Assembly: GCA_050084985.1 (NCBI GenBank)
Contig: JBITNC010000001.1
Coordinates: 146,568,001 to 146,632,000 of the forward strand
Length of the DNA stretch: 64,000 nt
Origin: Nageia nagi
Taxonomy: Eukaryota; Pinophyta
Reading direction: 5' to 3'
Made by a program: the position numbers and the translations under genes. This document shows, piece after piece, positions 10,300 through 24,275 of this stretch (position 1 is the first letter of the stretch; each line of letters starts with the position of its first letter). The notes under the pieces were generated by a model. The model was not told where the DNA came from, did not search any database, and saw only the letters and a list, made by a program, of their open reading frames with translations.

Positions 10300-13200
10300 C
10301 ATTAACTTTAGATTTTATATTTTATTATATAATATTAATTATTTATTGAAGGTATGCAATAGTATTGATTTATTGATTACTAATTAAAATAGAATTTCTT
10401 GGTATATAGTTCAAATTATATATTTTCAATAGTAAAAATAGAATAGAATAAATAGAATTTGTATTATTATCATTAGTAATGAAAAAATATCACTAGGACT
10501 ATAAAGTAAGACATATACAAAGCAATGAGAGTGCCTAAGGCAACTTGAGAAAATAAAATAAGAAAAAAAATAAATAGTGTAATTTGATATACAAGATCTA
10601 TGTATGAAGCTCATAAGACATAAAAGTTGCATTTTAATAAATGATAATCATTGTAAAAACTTTTAAATCATAAATGAAAATTATTATGAACTTTCATTGG
10701 TATGATTTTTTAGATACTAAATATTAGAAGCTTGCATCTCCATTTTAAGGATAATAGAGCTGAATACTTCAAAATTACATATAGATATCTATCAATGAAT
10801 TTATGAATCATATGATTTCTATAATAATTTAATTTTAACTTAATTTTTTCAAATATTAATATCCTCCAATTTGATGGATAGGTTAGTTGGAGTTGGATAT
10901 TTAAAATTCTCAAGAATGAGAGAACCAACTTCAAATATCCCTATTTCCTATTGAAAAATATTTAAAATCCTATTGAGTTGATGGTAGGTGCACATGATGT
11001 AAATAGATACCCATGATGGATCAAAGCTTAAGATAAATGGTTACCTGTATTAGGGTACAAAAAGTTTATCCCTTAAGTAGGGTTTATCCATATAAAAAAA
11101 AGATTCTTATGCATTCATAAATAATCATCTTGTTAAAATTGAAAATGATCATTAAAATATAAAAAGCTCAAACAATTTAAAAATGATTTATTTATAGAAT
11201 TTAAAACTGCAATAAATAAAAACTCTAAAAAATTAATACAAATTTCAACTTCATTAATATTATTTTTCAATTTTGATTTTCATGCACATATTTAAACATT
11301 TTAATTACAAAAATAGTTATTATAATAATTTTAAAAAAAATTATCTAAATATTAAAATTTAGTCACATCTTGTAAAAATTCATATTAGATAATTTTGCAT
11401 ATTGTTGAGAATTAAAAATATATCATTTTGTATAATGTATGATTTGTTGAGATATATGGATTCTATATTTCTTACTTGTTTCAATTATAATATTAATATG
11501 AATGATAACAAAAAATTCTATATATTTTTAATTTTCAATAGGATATCTTACCATAAGATATCTCCCAGAGAGTAAGGAGTCATTTAGATTTATCCTACTA
11601 TGGTACTTTAGGTTCTTATATTATGCCCAAACTATATCTTTAAAATTAATATCTTACATCACCCTAAGACAAGAAACATATAAGTTGAAACTCTAAAGGA
11701 TACAGTTGTACATCTTATGAAGGAGTATATTTAAGTTCCTTCAAGAGTATCTCTACATGAATAACCAACATTAAATAAATTATAAACATACTAGAAAAAT
11801 GTTCAAAATATCATATAAAGAACATTAATAGCATATAAAGATAAAGGTTGTGTAAAAATGAACCCCATCATGATAATTTTTATGTTTATATTAATAATAT
11901 CTTATATCACCCTAAGGTGATAGTAATAGAATTGGATATTTTAAAGTGTAAGGTTGTACATGTTAACCCTAATAATAAAATAACATATGCATGTTATGTC
12001 AAACTTATTACACTAAGAGGCATCTTATAGTTGCAAAAAAGGGGGTAAAGAAAGCCAAATATCCGATATTTTTCTATTACTATATGTTATCTATATTTCA
12101 AAAATAAGATTCAACTACTCACACACATCTATATAAATATCACACTTATAAAAAAATATTCAATACAATTTGGCAAGCTCAGTTTGATTTCATTTTTTTG
12201 ATAGGAGGTATTAAAGATGTACTTTCAACTCCCATTGAATAAATCAAAATCCATTTGCACTTCTTCAATATTTGGGACAACCCAAGATATTTTGTAATAT
12301 TGAGGATAGGGAACATAGCCTTTATAGTTAATATGCATGACAAATTATGATAATTACTTCCCAAGTTGTTTACTTACCTTTTTATCTTTAGTAGAATAGT
12401 AGTTGTATTTCTTTTGGTTACCACCCTAATGTTGAGCTAAATATGTTTTACAACATAAATGATACTGAACATGGACTTTATAGTTGTGATGTGAGATTAA
12501 AAAGGATTTATATCTTCCAAGGAGTAATGTTTCACTTAGAAACCTCCCACTATGTTAATTTAGGTGCTTATATTATATCCAAATTGTATCTTTGAAACTA
12601 AAATCTTACATCATCATAAGGAGAGAATCATATAATTTGAAACTCTAAAGTATAAGGTTATACATCTTGTGAAGGAGTATATTTAAGTTCCTTCCAGAGA
12701 ATCTATACATAAATAACCAACCTCATCTAGTACATTATAAACAAACTTTTAAAGGTTCAAGATGGTACATAAAAATTATTACAAGCATATATAGATAAAG
12801 GTTATGGAAAAAACCCCCATTATGATATTTTATATATTTAGATTAAGATTATATTATATCACCCTAAGGTAATAGTCATGGAATTGGATACTTTGAAGTG
12901 TAAGGTTGTATATCTTAACCCTAATATTAAAATAACACATGTATGTTATGTGAAACTTATTACATTAAGAGGCATCCTTCAATTGTAAACAAGGGGGTGA
13001 AGAGAGCCAAATATTGTTAACATATATCAACTATATTTCAAAAAAGATTTGTTGACTAATCACACAAATCTATATAAATATCAACCTCATAAAAAAATAT
13101 GAAATATCATTTTGTCCACTCAGTTTGATTTCAATTTTATGATAGGAGGTATTCCATAGGTAGTTAGGACTTACCATTGAACAAATTAAAACCCATTCAT

Positions 13201-13980
13201 ACTTCTTTGGTATTTGGTACTACACAAGATGTTTTGTAGTATAGAAGATATAGAATATGATAACTACTTCCCTAGTTGTTCACTTACCTATTTATATTTA
13301 GTGTTATAGTTGTTTTATTTCTTTAATTTACCACCTTCATGTTGATTCAAAGATGGTTTCCAATATCTAAGATACAAAACATGGCCTTGATAGTTAGGAT
13401 GTGATACTAAATAGGATTTATATCTACCAAAAGGTAAGGTATTATTTATGAACCTCCAAATATGATATTTTATATTCCTATTTATGCCAAATTATATCTA
13501 TAAAATAAATATCTTACATAACCCTAAGGCCAGAATAAGATAAGTTTCTTCAAGAGTATATTCTTGGAATAATATCTTACATCATCGTAAGGTGACATTC
13601 ATGCGTGTGGATACTCTAAAGTATAAGGTTATACATATTAATTCTTATATCAAAATAAAACAATCATATTCTATTAAACTTATATATACTTGAATAACCA
13701 ACCTCACTAAACACATAATGGATATAATTAAAAAAATTAAAATATCACATGAGGAATATTAAGTGTCTATAGAAAAAGAGGATATGTACAAAGCCTCCAC
13801 TTTGATATAGTAAGTTTTTATATTAATGTTTCTAATAGAAATAATATCTTAGATCATCCTAAGAAGATAATAATGCAAATCAAAACTTTAAAGTGTAAGA
13901 ATGTACCTCCTAACTTTAATGTAATAACCATAATTGTGAATGCAACTAGCTTAGATATCTAAGATAAATATATAAAAATA
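10300..13980. repeat. repeat V, copy 1: leader plus ~0.95-kb tandem units
   Basis: A leader (10300-11530) is followed by about 2.6 decayed tandem units starting near 11560, 12490 and 13390. A landmark (TTAGGTTCTTATATTATGCC at about 11608) returns near 12561 and 13466, giving periods of about 950 and 905 bp. Each unit contains TATCACCCTAAGGTGATAG or a variant. The whole block is homologous to 53525-56884. No coding similarity is recognised. Tandem LTRs or a satellite-like array are both possible. Confidence 0.8.
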
Positions 13981-14094
13981 TTAACAAGTATCAATATCAA
14001 CATGCCTAACATAGAAATTAAACATCCAATAAATGAGATAGGCACCTCAATATTGATACCTTTTGGCATTTTTAAATATATATCCTAGATATTG

Positions 14095-14600
14095 AAGCTA
14101 GTATAAATTTATACCAAATTTTAATTATTAATTACAATTAATTTTTAAAAAATATAATATTTATACCTTCTATATATATTTCACTTTTAATAGTTTTTGA
14201 TAGGCATATTATGAATTTGTATGTATTTAAATTTTTTACTACATTATTTGATTTATATAAATACATAGAATTCAATCAAATGATTAGTATTTTTACGAAA
14301 TATATTGATGTATAAAAGCATTGTATTTTTTTGTAAAATTATATCAAGCCTTTGAGTATAGAATGAGTTATTCTTATATATAATTTTTTTTATCATAGTT
14401 TAAATTATACCAAAACCAAAAAATATGTCATTAGCATTATTATGTCAATATCTCTATCATTCTAGGCTTCTAAGCCCCCAATATTATGCTTATATATTAC
14501 ACCCATGGATTTTAAGCAACTACTAATTCTAGATACTCAACATCTATTGAAACTAATATTATTTTTTACATATTATAAATCTCTCTAATAAGGTGTACTT
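14095..14600. repeat. fragment of BIG internal region X
   Basis: Shares TTAATTATTAATTACAATTA-type sequence and the block TATCATTCTAGGCTTCTAAG with 25830-26890, with an internal deletion. It sits directly right of V copy 1, as a BIG copy does right of V copy 2. Confidence 0.75.
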
Positions 14601-15479
14601 GTATTAACTTAAAATGTTTCACTTAAATATTGACATTCCAACTTATATTATTGGATTTTAGAACTACAACTCTAAGTTAATAAATAATTGATCCTTCCAT
14701 GGAAGTTACTCCCATCCTGTCTCTTTCATGGGAAAAGTTAAATTAAAATATAAATTTAATATCCCTCCACATAAAAAGGGGTTTTAATTTTAAGCATCAA
14801 TATATATTTAAAAATAATCTTTTCTTATCCATCTAATGTTAAATATTGCACTATTTTAACTAGGATTGTAGGATAAAATATGTAACTAGTCAACAAACAA
14901 GATGATCCTTATCCTAAAATTTCTCTCAAAAATTACTTAGGTATTCATGTAGTAAATCATTCCTATTATACTTGCCATGTCCCATGATGGTACCTCCAAA
15001 GATCAAAAAAATATTATTGTTATCGAATATATTTTATTTTCATATACCAATAGTGAAATGATAATATGAATAATGAATGAATTTGACTATATTTATCCAA
15101 ATTATATTACCTATCATATAGATATTATTTAACAAATAAAGTTATGAATGCTTCAATAAACTACTTAATCAAACCCCTCTTTACATCATCATCATTATGA
15201 TGCATAAAAATGTATAATATTTTCTTTTTATATTATAAATCCTATATGCCTCTCATAGTATTTATTGCTATGATCATGGATTCTACTACAAATGGAAAAC
15301 TATTATCAAGAAATAAAAACCAAATTATATCTCCCACTTTTATCTCTTGATACTAGAGCTAAACCAAAATCATATTTGAAGGCTTAAAAAGATTCAAAAC
15401 CCTTAGTATACTTCTAAAATTTAGAAGTCAAACAAGAATCACTTTTGAAAAAACATAATATTTCAGTATTAGTAATCAA
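14601..15479. other. no recognisable feature
   Basis: AT-rich DNA. I see no repeat link, no convincing coding and no structural RNA. Confidence 0.55.
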
Positions 15480-17075
15480 CTTTATTTCTTTTGAAATATT
15501 AATAAGGTGTCATGATATATATTTCATTTCCAATAAGGCCACTAAAAGTGCCTCAAAAGATGTTAAACGCTTCCATATAAATGACATGTTTCCATAGGTA
15601 TTGATTTAAAATTAATCTTATATGTTAATTCTAACCATCAATAAAAAGTAATTTCTTAGCATACATCCCTAATATTTGGTGCACTTCTCACAAGCCTTTA
15701 TGTGAAATTAGGACCCATTCAAACATTCCTATACTCCTCAAATTCATATTGTAATCTTCCTATAAATTGTTTATGTAATATTTTAATCAAAATCACTATA
15801 ATAAAATGAAGGTACTCTAGATACATGCTTTAAATAGACATAATATTAAGAGTTTAAAAAGAATAAGTACTATGCATAAAATTTATATTTTCAAAAATCA
15901 TGGAGGAAAGGAAGAAAGAATGAAATAATATTAATGTCCTGAAGTGACCAAAAGATGTCAATGGGACTAGCATGTGCATTCTTGCTGAAAAATCCATCTA
16001 AACCCTAAAATAGGCCCCATATAAAGAAAGCAAAAAGAAATGATCTGTATCAAAATTTCTAGACTATAGAACCCCACCCTAGTCAGAGGGAAGGGGTACC
16101 AAATATGAAACATATGCAAGGAAGTCATCCTAAGCCTATTTGGGAGGGGACTGTTGCAACATTATTTGGTTCAAGGAGGGCTTATGTTGGTACATGGGTG
16201 ATGATCCTAAGGTGATGCTAGGTTGAAAGAAAGAAGCAATCAAAGATGCTCTGAAATCATCTCCCTCTATGATGGAGTGGCTATGGATGTTCCTCTCAAT
16301 GTCTCGTATGGGATCTCTTTAGGGATGAGGCATAGAAGAAGGATGTAATATGTTTTATCAATAAACATATCATACAAATGAAAATTTCCTATAACTAAGT
16401 AATAAATTTAGATTTTTGAATTAATATACTTCATTGCTTACCTATTTTCTTTACTATATCAAGTTTTTAACATTGAATCTTGTACATGATAACTATTTCA
16501 ATTCTAATAAACACATTAAAACTACCTCAAAAGAATTTTAAACCTTCCATACAAATGATATGTGTCTACATATCTTCATTTAAAAATAATCATGTATGTT
16601 AATTCTAACCATAAATACAAAAATAAATGCTTAGCACAAATCCTTACTCCTTGGTACACCTATTACAAGTGTATGTGTGAAATGAGGACCTATTCAAACA
16701 TTCCTATACTCCTCAAATCATATTATATATAGAATGATGTTAAGAGAGAAATAACTATATTCCAAAATTATATTTCTTTTCCTATATAACTTCCATATAA
16801 TATTTTAATCAAAATCCAATAAAATGATGGTGCTCTTGATAAATGCTTTAAATAGACATAATATTAATAATAAAAGAGTCTAAAAATAATAAGTAATATA
16901 CATAAAGTTCATATTTTCTAAAATCATGGATGAGGTTCATCAATCAACATATCAAGAAAATACAAATTTCCTATAACTAAGTACTAAATTTAGATTTTCA
17001 AAGTAATATACTTCATTCCTTACCTTTTTTTCTCCACTATATCAAGCCTTTAACATTGAAGCTTGTACATGATTT
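15480..17075. repeat. two-unit tandem repeat (A1-island-B1-A2-B2)
   Basis: Segment A (15520-15905) recurs at 16500-16930 (shared CATTCAAACATTCCTATACT and TGCTTTAAATAGACATAATA). Segment B (16345-16495) recurs at 16935-17075 (shared AATTTCCTATAACTAAGTA). In unit 1 the A and B parts are separated by a ~440-bp GC-richer island that is absent from unit 2. The function is unknown. Confidence 0.85.
15905..16345. other. GC-richer island, unrecognised
   Basis: Clearly less AT-rich than its surroundings (a line near 16100 is about 45% G+C by count). It interrupts the tandem repeat in unit 1 only, so it is either an insertion or was lost from unit 2. Six-frame reading gives short open pieces (PKPIWEGTVATLFGSRRAYV on plus) that I cannot assign. 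It may be captured genic DNA or a younger transposon fragment. Confidence 0.5.
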
Positions 17076-17612
17076 GGGAAGAGTAGGTAGAATTAGTATT
17101 GTATAAACTAATATTTTGGTGTAGAAGTTTATTTTATTTACTAATATTTCATGTTATGGAAATACGCTTATTAGTTATTTGATTTGTACTACAATGATAC
17201 CATCTATACAAGGTTAAACTTGTGAGTCATTAATAAAATCTATTTGATAAATTTTAGCTAGCATTTTATGTAATATTTATATATGATAATGTTTAGCAGT
17301 ATTAAAACTAAAAATATCATGAAAACTTAAACATATTAAAATCTTTAAGGAAAATAATTTTTTTAACATCTAATATTAAGTGGTATAAGGTTTATAATAT
17401 AGTATCTTTACCTTACTATCTACTTTATCATTGAAATTATATTTGTCTAGAAAAAGAAAAACTTTTCCTCTAACATGGAAATAATGTCAAAACCACATCT
17501 ATCCAAGAGTTGACTATTGGGTGATAGAGGTTATGTTAAATTTAGGATACTATAATATTGGATAAATACATAAGTATTATATTAGTATTTTGTAAAGATT
17601 GATTTTTTTAAG
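17076..17612. other. no recognisable feature
   Basis: AT-rich DNA between the tandem repeat and repeat Y. No coding or repeat link was seen. Confidence 0.5.
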
Positions 17613-18605
17613 AGAAGGTATAGTCATGGATATTTTATAAGGATTTAATGCTTGAAAATAAAAGAAGACATGTAAAGGTTTATGCCTAATGGAAATACTA
17701 CTTCAATCTAAAAATAATAATAATTTATAAATAATAAATTATTTTTTTATTTTGAAAATATCCACCATATATAATCTATTTGTTTCTATAAGAAAAAAAT
17801 TGGAATCATATTAAGGATTACACAATTATCAATTTTATACACATATAAAAAACTTGAAATGGTTTCAAGTTTAAACTGTATAGTTACTAGAGATTTTATT
17901 ATAATAATATTTTTGGTTTGGCCTAATTTAATTATTATTTTTTATATATGTTAATATATATTATGGTCAATTAAAAATCAATTATAGAAATTTTCATTAT
18001 TAATTACTTAATATGATTTCCTAAAATCTAAATTTTTATGTCCAATCTATTTTGGTGTATTATTATATACCAAATATATTCATTTATTTTATATAAGATA
18101 TAGGAAATATAATATACACTATATTAAGGCCTCCTATTTAATGAATAGGGTATATATAAGGAATAGCTTCTTAACATCCATATTAATCCCACCACATGCA
18201 ACCTTATTTAGAGACAAAAATGAAATATAATGGAATATTAATGTGATAACTAGTATCCTTCCATCTAATAAAATATGAATAATTATGTACCATCCTCACT
18301 AATTTTTAGTTTTTCTATGTTGGGTTTATTAAATCTACAATCATAATTCAAATACAAAAATCCCAAGGACATTCATACTCTAAACCTATTCGTGTTTAGC
18401 CTATTACTTATTATATTCTATTTAGAAAGAGAAGATCCTACATATATATAACTTTTAAATAATGTATGAATCAATAGAATAAGAATATTTATACTTATCA
18501 TATTTAATCTTCACATATATTATTAATTAAAAATAATATCAAATCTAAAGAACTTAGAAATGAAGTATACATCAACAAGATACATTACTTTCCATGAAAT
18601 ACTAG
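17613..18605. repeat. repeat Y, copy 1
   Basis: Homologous to 20971-21835 and to 63483-64000 (shared GGATATTTTATAAGGATTTA, TTCTTAACATCCATATTAAT). It joins BIG internal sequence at about 18605. The ends are not TG...CA, so it is not a canonical LTR, although it brackets a BIG copy as a direct repeat. Confidence 0.85.
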
Positions 18606-19670
18606 CAAATATGTTGGATGTGTGAAAGGTGATACAATCATCTGCTGCAAGTATTCCAAAAATAGTTGAGATATATCCACCATTTTAGATGCCAAATACT
18701 ATGATGGGCACCTTACATAATGTGTTTGACACCTCTATCATCTATTTTGAAATCTACTTCTCCTAAACCTTCTTTAATTTTAGTTTTGTAATAAACTTTT
18801 TAATAAATTTATTTATTCAAGGTTCTAATATTAATTTATATCAAAACTTAATTATTAATATTTGAAAATATAACATTTATATGTTGTATATATATTCTAC
18901 TTTTAATACTTCTTAATAGGTATATTAAGAATATGTATATATTTTAAAATTCTATTACAATATTCTTTTTTTTTTTTTGCAAAATGATATCGAAAACTCA
19001 ATATAAAAAATACTTATGATTATTCAATGCTATAGCCTGCTAGAGATGAATCTCCAATGAATAACTAGACATGGCTACAAAAAGTATTTGAAATATACTT
19101 CCCACCTAAACACATTTTTAAAAAAATTTGTTGAAGATCAATTATTACTGAGGAAATGATATCTAAATCATAAAAAAGGTATTAGGAGTAGCTAAAATAT
19201 TATAATAAAATTGAAAAGATGATTTGAAACCCATTTCTCTACTACATACTTTAATCACCATACCTCTTCCCTTCTTCTATAGTATAGTTAAAATAAACCC
19301 TTCAACCATAAAGCAGGGGAATCTCTTATAACTTATTGGTGTATATGATTATTTCTAGAATTTAATTTTTACCACCTTAATATATATAACCATATGTTAA
19401 AGAATGTTTACTTTTTTCTCAAGTGAGCTTTAGAAAAGGCCTCTTTTACCATGTCCAATTATAGTATAAAATAATAAAAGGTTGAGCTAAGACGAGATTT
19501 CTAATTCAAACCATAAAAAAGTCAAATGATGTTTGATTAGCATTATTCTCTCAATACCTAGGTTATACCCCTATGTGACCTAAGTTGTGTAAGGCATAAC
19601 CTCTAGGGCTATGTTCCTACATGATGTACATATTTTTTAATAAAAATATAGATATTTTTTAAAAATTTTG

Positions 19671-19691
19671 TATATATATATATATATATAT
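19671..19691. repeat. (TA)n microsatellite in BIG region X
   Basis: TA run at the same place within X as shorter or longer runs near 27073, 44268 and 59280, so it has changed length in place in each copy. Confidence 0.93.
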
Positions 19692-19953
19692 CACATCAAA
19701 TTTAAAAAATAATATTATTTAAATTAAAAATAAGTAACCCTATATTAAAAAAATAGGGATCTTTTGTAAACAAAATAGAGATATCTAAAAAAAAAAAAAA
19801 AGTCCTATACATTTATTTCAACAAATCAAAGAAATTTATTTTCTATTAAAATAAACAATTCATTACAAAAACTATAGAAATCAAAGGAGAATAAATTTGG
19901 GATTTATCTTACCTTGTTCCTCTTATTTTTGGATTTTTTCTTGACTTAGCTAA

Positions 19954-19972
19954 CCATAGCCTCTTATACCAA
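19954..19972 (-). other. primer-binding site of BIG element
   Basis: Minus strand reads TTGGTATAAGAGGCTATGG one base after an LTR end in CA, close to the iMet-tRNA complement TGGTATCAGAGCCATGG. The same motif lies beside the LTR in the copies near 27370, 44570 and 59505, which fixes the element as LTR-type on the minus strand. Confidence 0.75.
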
Positions 19973-20736
19973 TTGAAGGTGCAAAAATAAAAAAAAAAAT
20001 AATATTATAGAAGTAATATTACATCAACAAATAAAGATAATAATATAAAACCCTAATTTTAAAAAATAAATGAATGATAGCAAACCATAAGTTCTGAACA
20101 CAATATATAATATTTTATATGTTTTGAACATATTCATAATATATATAAGTTTTGAATCCATTCACAACCCAATTAGATATCCTTCACTTTATTTGATTCA
20201 ATTATTAATATAATATAATGTAGGGAAACATCTATTGGTCAACTCACAAAGTAACCAATATTATAATCTTTTTCTTAATAATTATGTAATCTATATGGAG
20301 ATAAAAATGGATTAATTTCCAATATAACTTAATTTGAAATTTCTCCTACATTATTATAACTACTACTTAGAGAGCATGAGATGAGTGTATCATGAACCCT
20401 AAGTTAACAGTTTCACCATGATAATAATACACCATTTTTTATGCTATGTAGAACCACACATATGCCAAAATCCACCTCATGTAAGCCACACACAACCATA
20501 TGTAGGCCTATAACATTATCATCAACAAGGATTTCAAAGCTAACTCATCTAGTTTTACTCAATTCATAATAGTTGTAATAATGTAGCTAATATATTATGT
20601 AATAATAAATAATATATTATTCAACATATAATGACATAAGTATGTCTATTTTATTATTCTACACTATTATTTAATATATCCTAAAGTATCAATATTAAAT
20701 ATGTAATACATAATATAAATACTTAATACTAAATTC

Positions 20737-20970
20737 TAAGGTTTATAATATAAACTCAAACAAAATCAATATTAAAGGGATGAAGAAAGTAAATAGAACT
20801 ATCTTTCATCAAATCAACACCAATAATAGAGGTGAATATATGAACTATATTACCTAAAATAAAGATATTACAAATAATGGCAATACAATCTAAATTGTGA
20901 TACAATGATGGAGAAAATAAAAAAAAACTTAAATGTACAACCCATGATAGCTCAATATTCATTCAATACA
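20737..20970 (-). repeat. Cop LTR stub, copy F
   Basis: About 235 bp matching the TGAGGTT end of the Cop LTR (GGTTTATAATATAAACTCAA), cut off at the junction with repeat Y. The same stub-to-Y junction occurs at about 63482. Confidence 0.85.
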
Positions 20971-21835
20971 ATAAGGATATTTTATAAGGATTTAATGCTT
21001 GAAATTTAAAGAAGACATTAAAAGATTTATGCCTAATGGAAAGACTACTTCAATCTAAAAAAATAAAAAATTATAAATAATGAATTATTTTTTATTTTTA
21101 AAATATCCACCATATATAATCAATTTCCTTGTACAAGAAAAAAAATTGGAATCATATTAAGGATTAAAAAATTATCAAGTTTATAACACATATAAAATCA
21201 ATTCTAGAAAAATATGCATTATTAATTGCTTGATATGGTTTCTTGAAACTTGATTTTATAGGTCTTATCTAATTTGATGTATTAGTATGTATGAAATATA
21301 TTTATTTATTTTATATAGGATATAGGCAATATGATATGCACTATATTATGTATAGGTATATATAGCAATAGCTTCTTAACATCCATATTAATCCCACCAC
21401 AAGCAACCTTATTTAGAAACTAAAATGAAATATAATACAATATAAGTATTTTTTGTTAGTGTGATAACCATTGTCCTTCCATCTAATGAAATATGAATAA
21501 ATATATTCCCTGGTTACTGATATTTATTTTCTCTATGATGGATTTACCTAATCTATAATCATAATTCAAATACAAAAATCCCAAGGACTTTCATACTTTA
21601 AAACTATTCTTGCCTAGCCTATAATTTTTTATATTCTATAGGAAAGAGAATATCCAAGTTATATATAACTTTTAAATAACGTATGGATCAATAGGATAAG
21701 AATATTTCTACTTATCATATTTCTTCATGTATATTATGAGTTAAAAAGAATATTAGATCTAAATAACTTGAAAATAAAGTATGCATACAAAGATACATTA
21801 CCCTCCATGCAATATTAGCAAATTAGATAATGATG
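20971..21835. repeat. repeat Y, copy 2
   Basis: Collinear with 17613-18605 with small indels, ending near ATATTAGCAAAT. With copy 1 it brackets about 2.4 kb of BIG plus Cop-LTR sequence. It holds a TATA-like run (GTATATATAGC near 21356), but no transcription is shown. Confidence 0.85.
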
Positions 21836-22454
21836 AAGAAATTGATCACAGACTTGTCTAGAAGCATTATGTGAAATTGCTCATTACCCAAGAGCTTGAT
21901 CAATTATACCAAACAAAATCTAAAAAATATGTACTTTTATATGGTAATTAAGCATTCATACATCCTCGAGAAGCTAAATTTAAATTAGGTGATATAGTAT
22001 AATAGATCCATTATATGTAGAGATAACATGAGCTAGCATGATATCATGTACATAAATCAAATTTATATTAAGCTAACATGGGTTATCCATATAACTAAAG
22101 TAATATTAAACCACTTAATCTAGAATATGTGAAGCCTAAAAATGTTGGAGTAAAATATAACTTATAACATTAATATCCATGAATATAAAAAAAAAGATCT
22201 GATGGTTTCTTCTTCAAATAAAGGAAAAATAAAGTTGAGGGTTCAAATAAAAAGTCAAATAAGAACTAGTGAAAGCAATATCATACAAGATGCCACTTAA
22301 AAAAATTGAAAAGGTTGTAATCTAGTAATAAAGAAAAATAAGACCCAAGGACTTCTCACGAGGACATCATACTTTTTAAAAGGTATAAAGAAGATGAATA
22401 AAAGTTATTCAATTTTCTATATATGGATTATCCATAGAAATAAAAAGACTTAAT
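21836..22454. other. unassigned sequence, weakly coding-like
   Basis: The plus strand has a few short open stretches (HPREAKFKLGDIV near 21965), but stops are frequent and I recognise no family. It may belong to the same retroelement as repeat T, which follows. Confidence 0.4.
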
Positions 22455-23428
22455 TATGAAATTGATTATCATGTCATCTATATATTGGATGTAATATCTG
22501 GCTAATAAGTTCTACTAACTTCTTATACAAATTTAAAATCATAATTATGAATGCATTTGATATGAGTGAGCTAGGTGAAATATTATACAAATGAGTTGAT
22601 ACTTGAAAAGTTGTAGGTTACAACTTGAGGAAAAAATTCTTCTCCTTTTATTCATGCATTATTATATAAGTCTCTTATTAGTATTTTGATGTATCTTTAT
22701 ATTTGTAGCCATGTGAAAAAGGAGTCATTCATAAATTCCCATATTCTTTACCTTCATATTGTTAAAAGAACGATCTTCAAAGAAAAAGAATTATATGTGT
22801 AAGCTACATGTTAATTCTCATCATGATAAAAAATCACTAATATAAAATGACAATTTATGTTTCATGATGTCCTTAATATTTTCCATTTGTAAAAAGATAC
22901 CTCCAATATGAAAAGTTAATATGGCAATGTAATTTATACTATAGACACAATTTCTATATAATTTTTATAAAAGAAACCTCAATGCTTAAGGCCCAAGGAT
23001 GTCTATACAAAGTTTATTCACATTCAACCTATCTTTTCACATATGTTATGTATGATAGAGAATCAAAGATACAAGGTACAGATATTTTACAAATAAAGTA
23101 CACATCAATATGATAAGGGTATTTACTTTTAACCTATTTCTTCCTATATATCATGAGTCAAAGAGGATCCCAAGTGTAAAGAATATGTAAAATGTATATG
23201 TCAACAAGACATAATAATCCTTTTAGTAATATTTCTAAACTAGCTAAAGATGAAAAATATATCACATACCTCTTTGAAATCTATGTGGGAAGGTTGTTCT
23301 CAATAAAAAAGTTGACCATTCATACTAGATAGAATCTCCCACACACAAATAAGCAAAAAAATATCAAGCATCAAAATAAGTACAAGGATAAGAACTTATG
23401 TTATTTCCAATGGACAAAGGTATTCACA
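22455..23428. repeat. dispersed repeat T, copy 2
   Basis: Matches 1-1558 but lacks the bases equivalent to about 275-853. The break point lies near 22711 (GTAGCCATGTGAAAAAGG). 23429-23692, to the right, shows no feature I can name. Confidence 0.82.
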
Positions 23429-24275
23429 CATATTTGAGGAGATCAATTATGATAAGGTAGAATAGAATATAAAGAAATCATATTTACAACTAACATGAGC
23501 TTAGTTCATATTATATATGTAAAGAATTGATATAAATATAGTATGCAATGACCTCAAAGTTGAAGTCATGTTAAGGTGCTAAATAACCTTTACAAACTCT
23601 TTTTGTAAACAAAGGTAAAACATAAATATATGCAATACATATTTAAGATTTACATATCTTGATAAAAATAATAATTTGAATAATTAAATATTATTCATTA
23701 CAAACATAAATTTATTAAAAGTTAAAATGTCATGTATATATTAAAATTTGTATCAGTATCATATAATTATACTTTTTAATTAATAATATGCATATCTTAA
23801 ATCTCTACAACAAAAATAAAAAATAACAATATACATATAAAAATTAGAAAATATTTTTAACTTATTAACCATTGATTGCAGATATTTACAAAAACTAAAT
23901 ATATAACTTATACAAATATTTTGTATATTTAAAGATAACAAATAAATACCAATATAGAAGAATTGATATAAATTTAGTTATTTTATCCAATAAACAAATT
24001 AACATAATCATAAATTTTGCATGAATATTGTAACATAATCTACGAAAAATATTATAGGCAAAAAAAGGATTACTCAAAATATAAAAATATTTAAACTACA
24101 TCTAAAACTCAAAAATAAAAACTTTGAAAATTCCAAACAAAATAATCTACACAAAAACTTTTTAAAACCATCCATGAAACTAAGATGTCTAATGTTATGT
24201 GGACTATGGTACAAGAAAAAGCGTTCATAAGATCCTCAATAAGTTATGTTAATTTTCTGTTTCGTATCAAGGTTT

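Larger units (their letters stand above)
18606..20736 (-). mobile_element. BIG LTR element, copy F (X and 5' LTR only)
   Basis: Matches 25615-28071: internal region X, a primer site at 19954-19972, then LTR Z from 19974 (TGAAGGTGCAAAAA on plus) to the Cop LTR stub at 20737. It lacks the ABCG and RING-like cargo. There is no readable protein. Confidence 0.8.

Noticed and set aside
10426-10934. Two minus ORFs with hydrophobic stretches
   Set aside because: AT-rich Phe/Ile/Leu runs in V leader, broken in V copy 2; not membrane proteins.
17613-21835. Y copies as an LTR pair
   Set aside because: Ends are not TG...CA, no primer site adjoins Y, and the enclosed primer site belongs to LTR Z.
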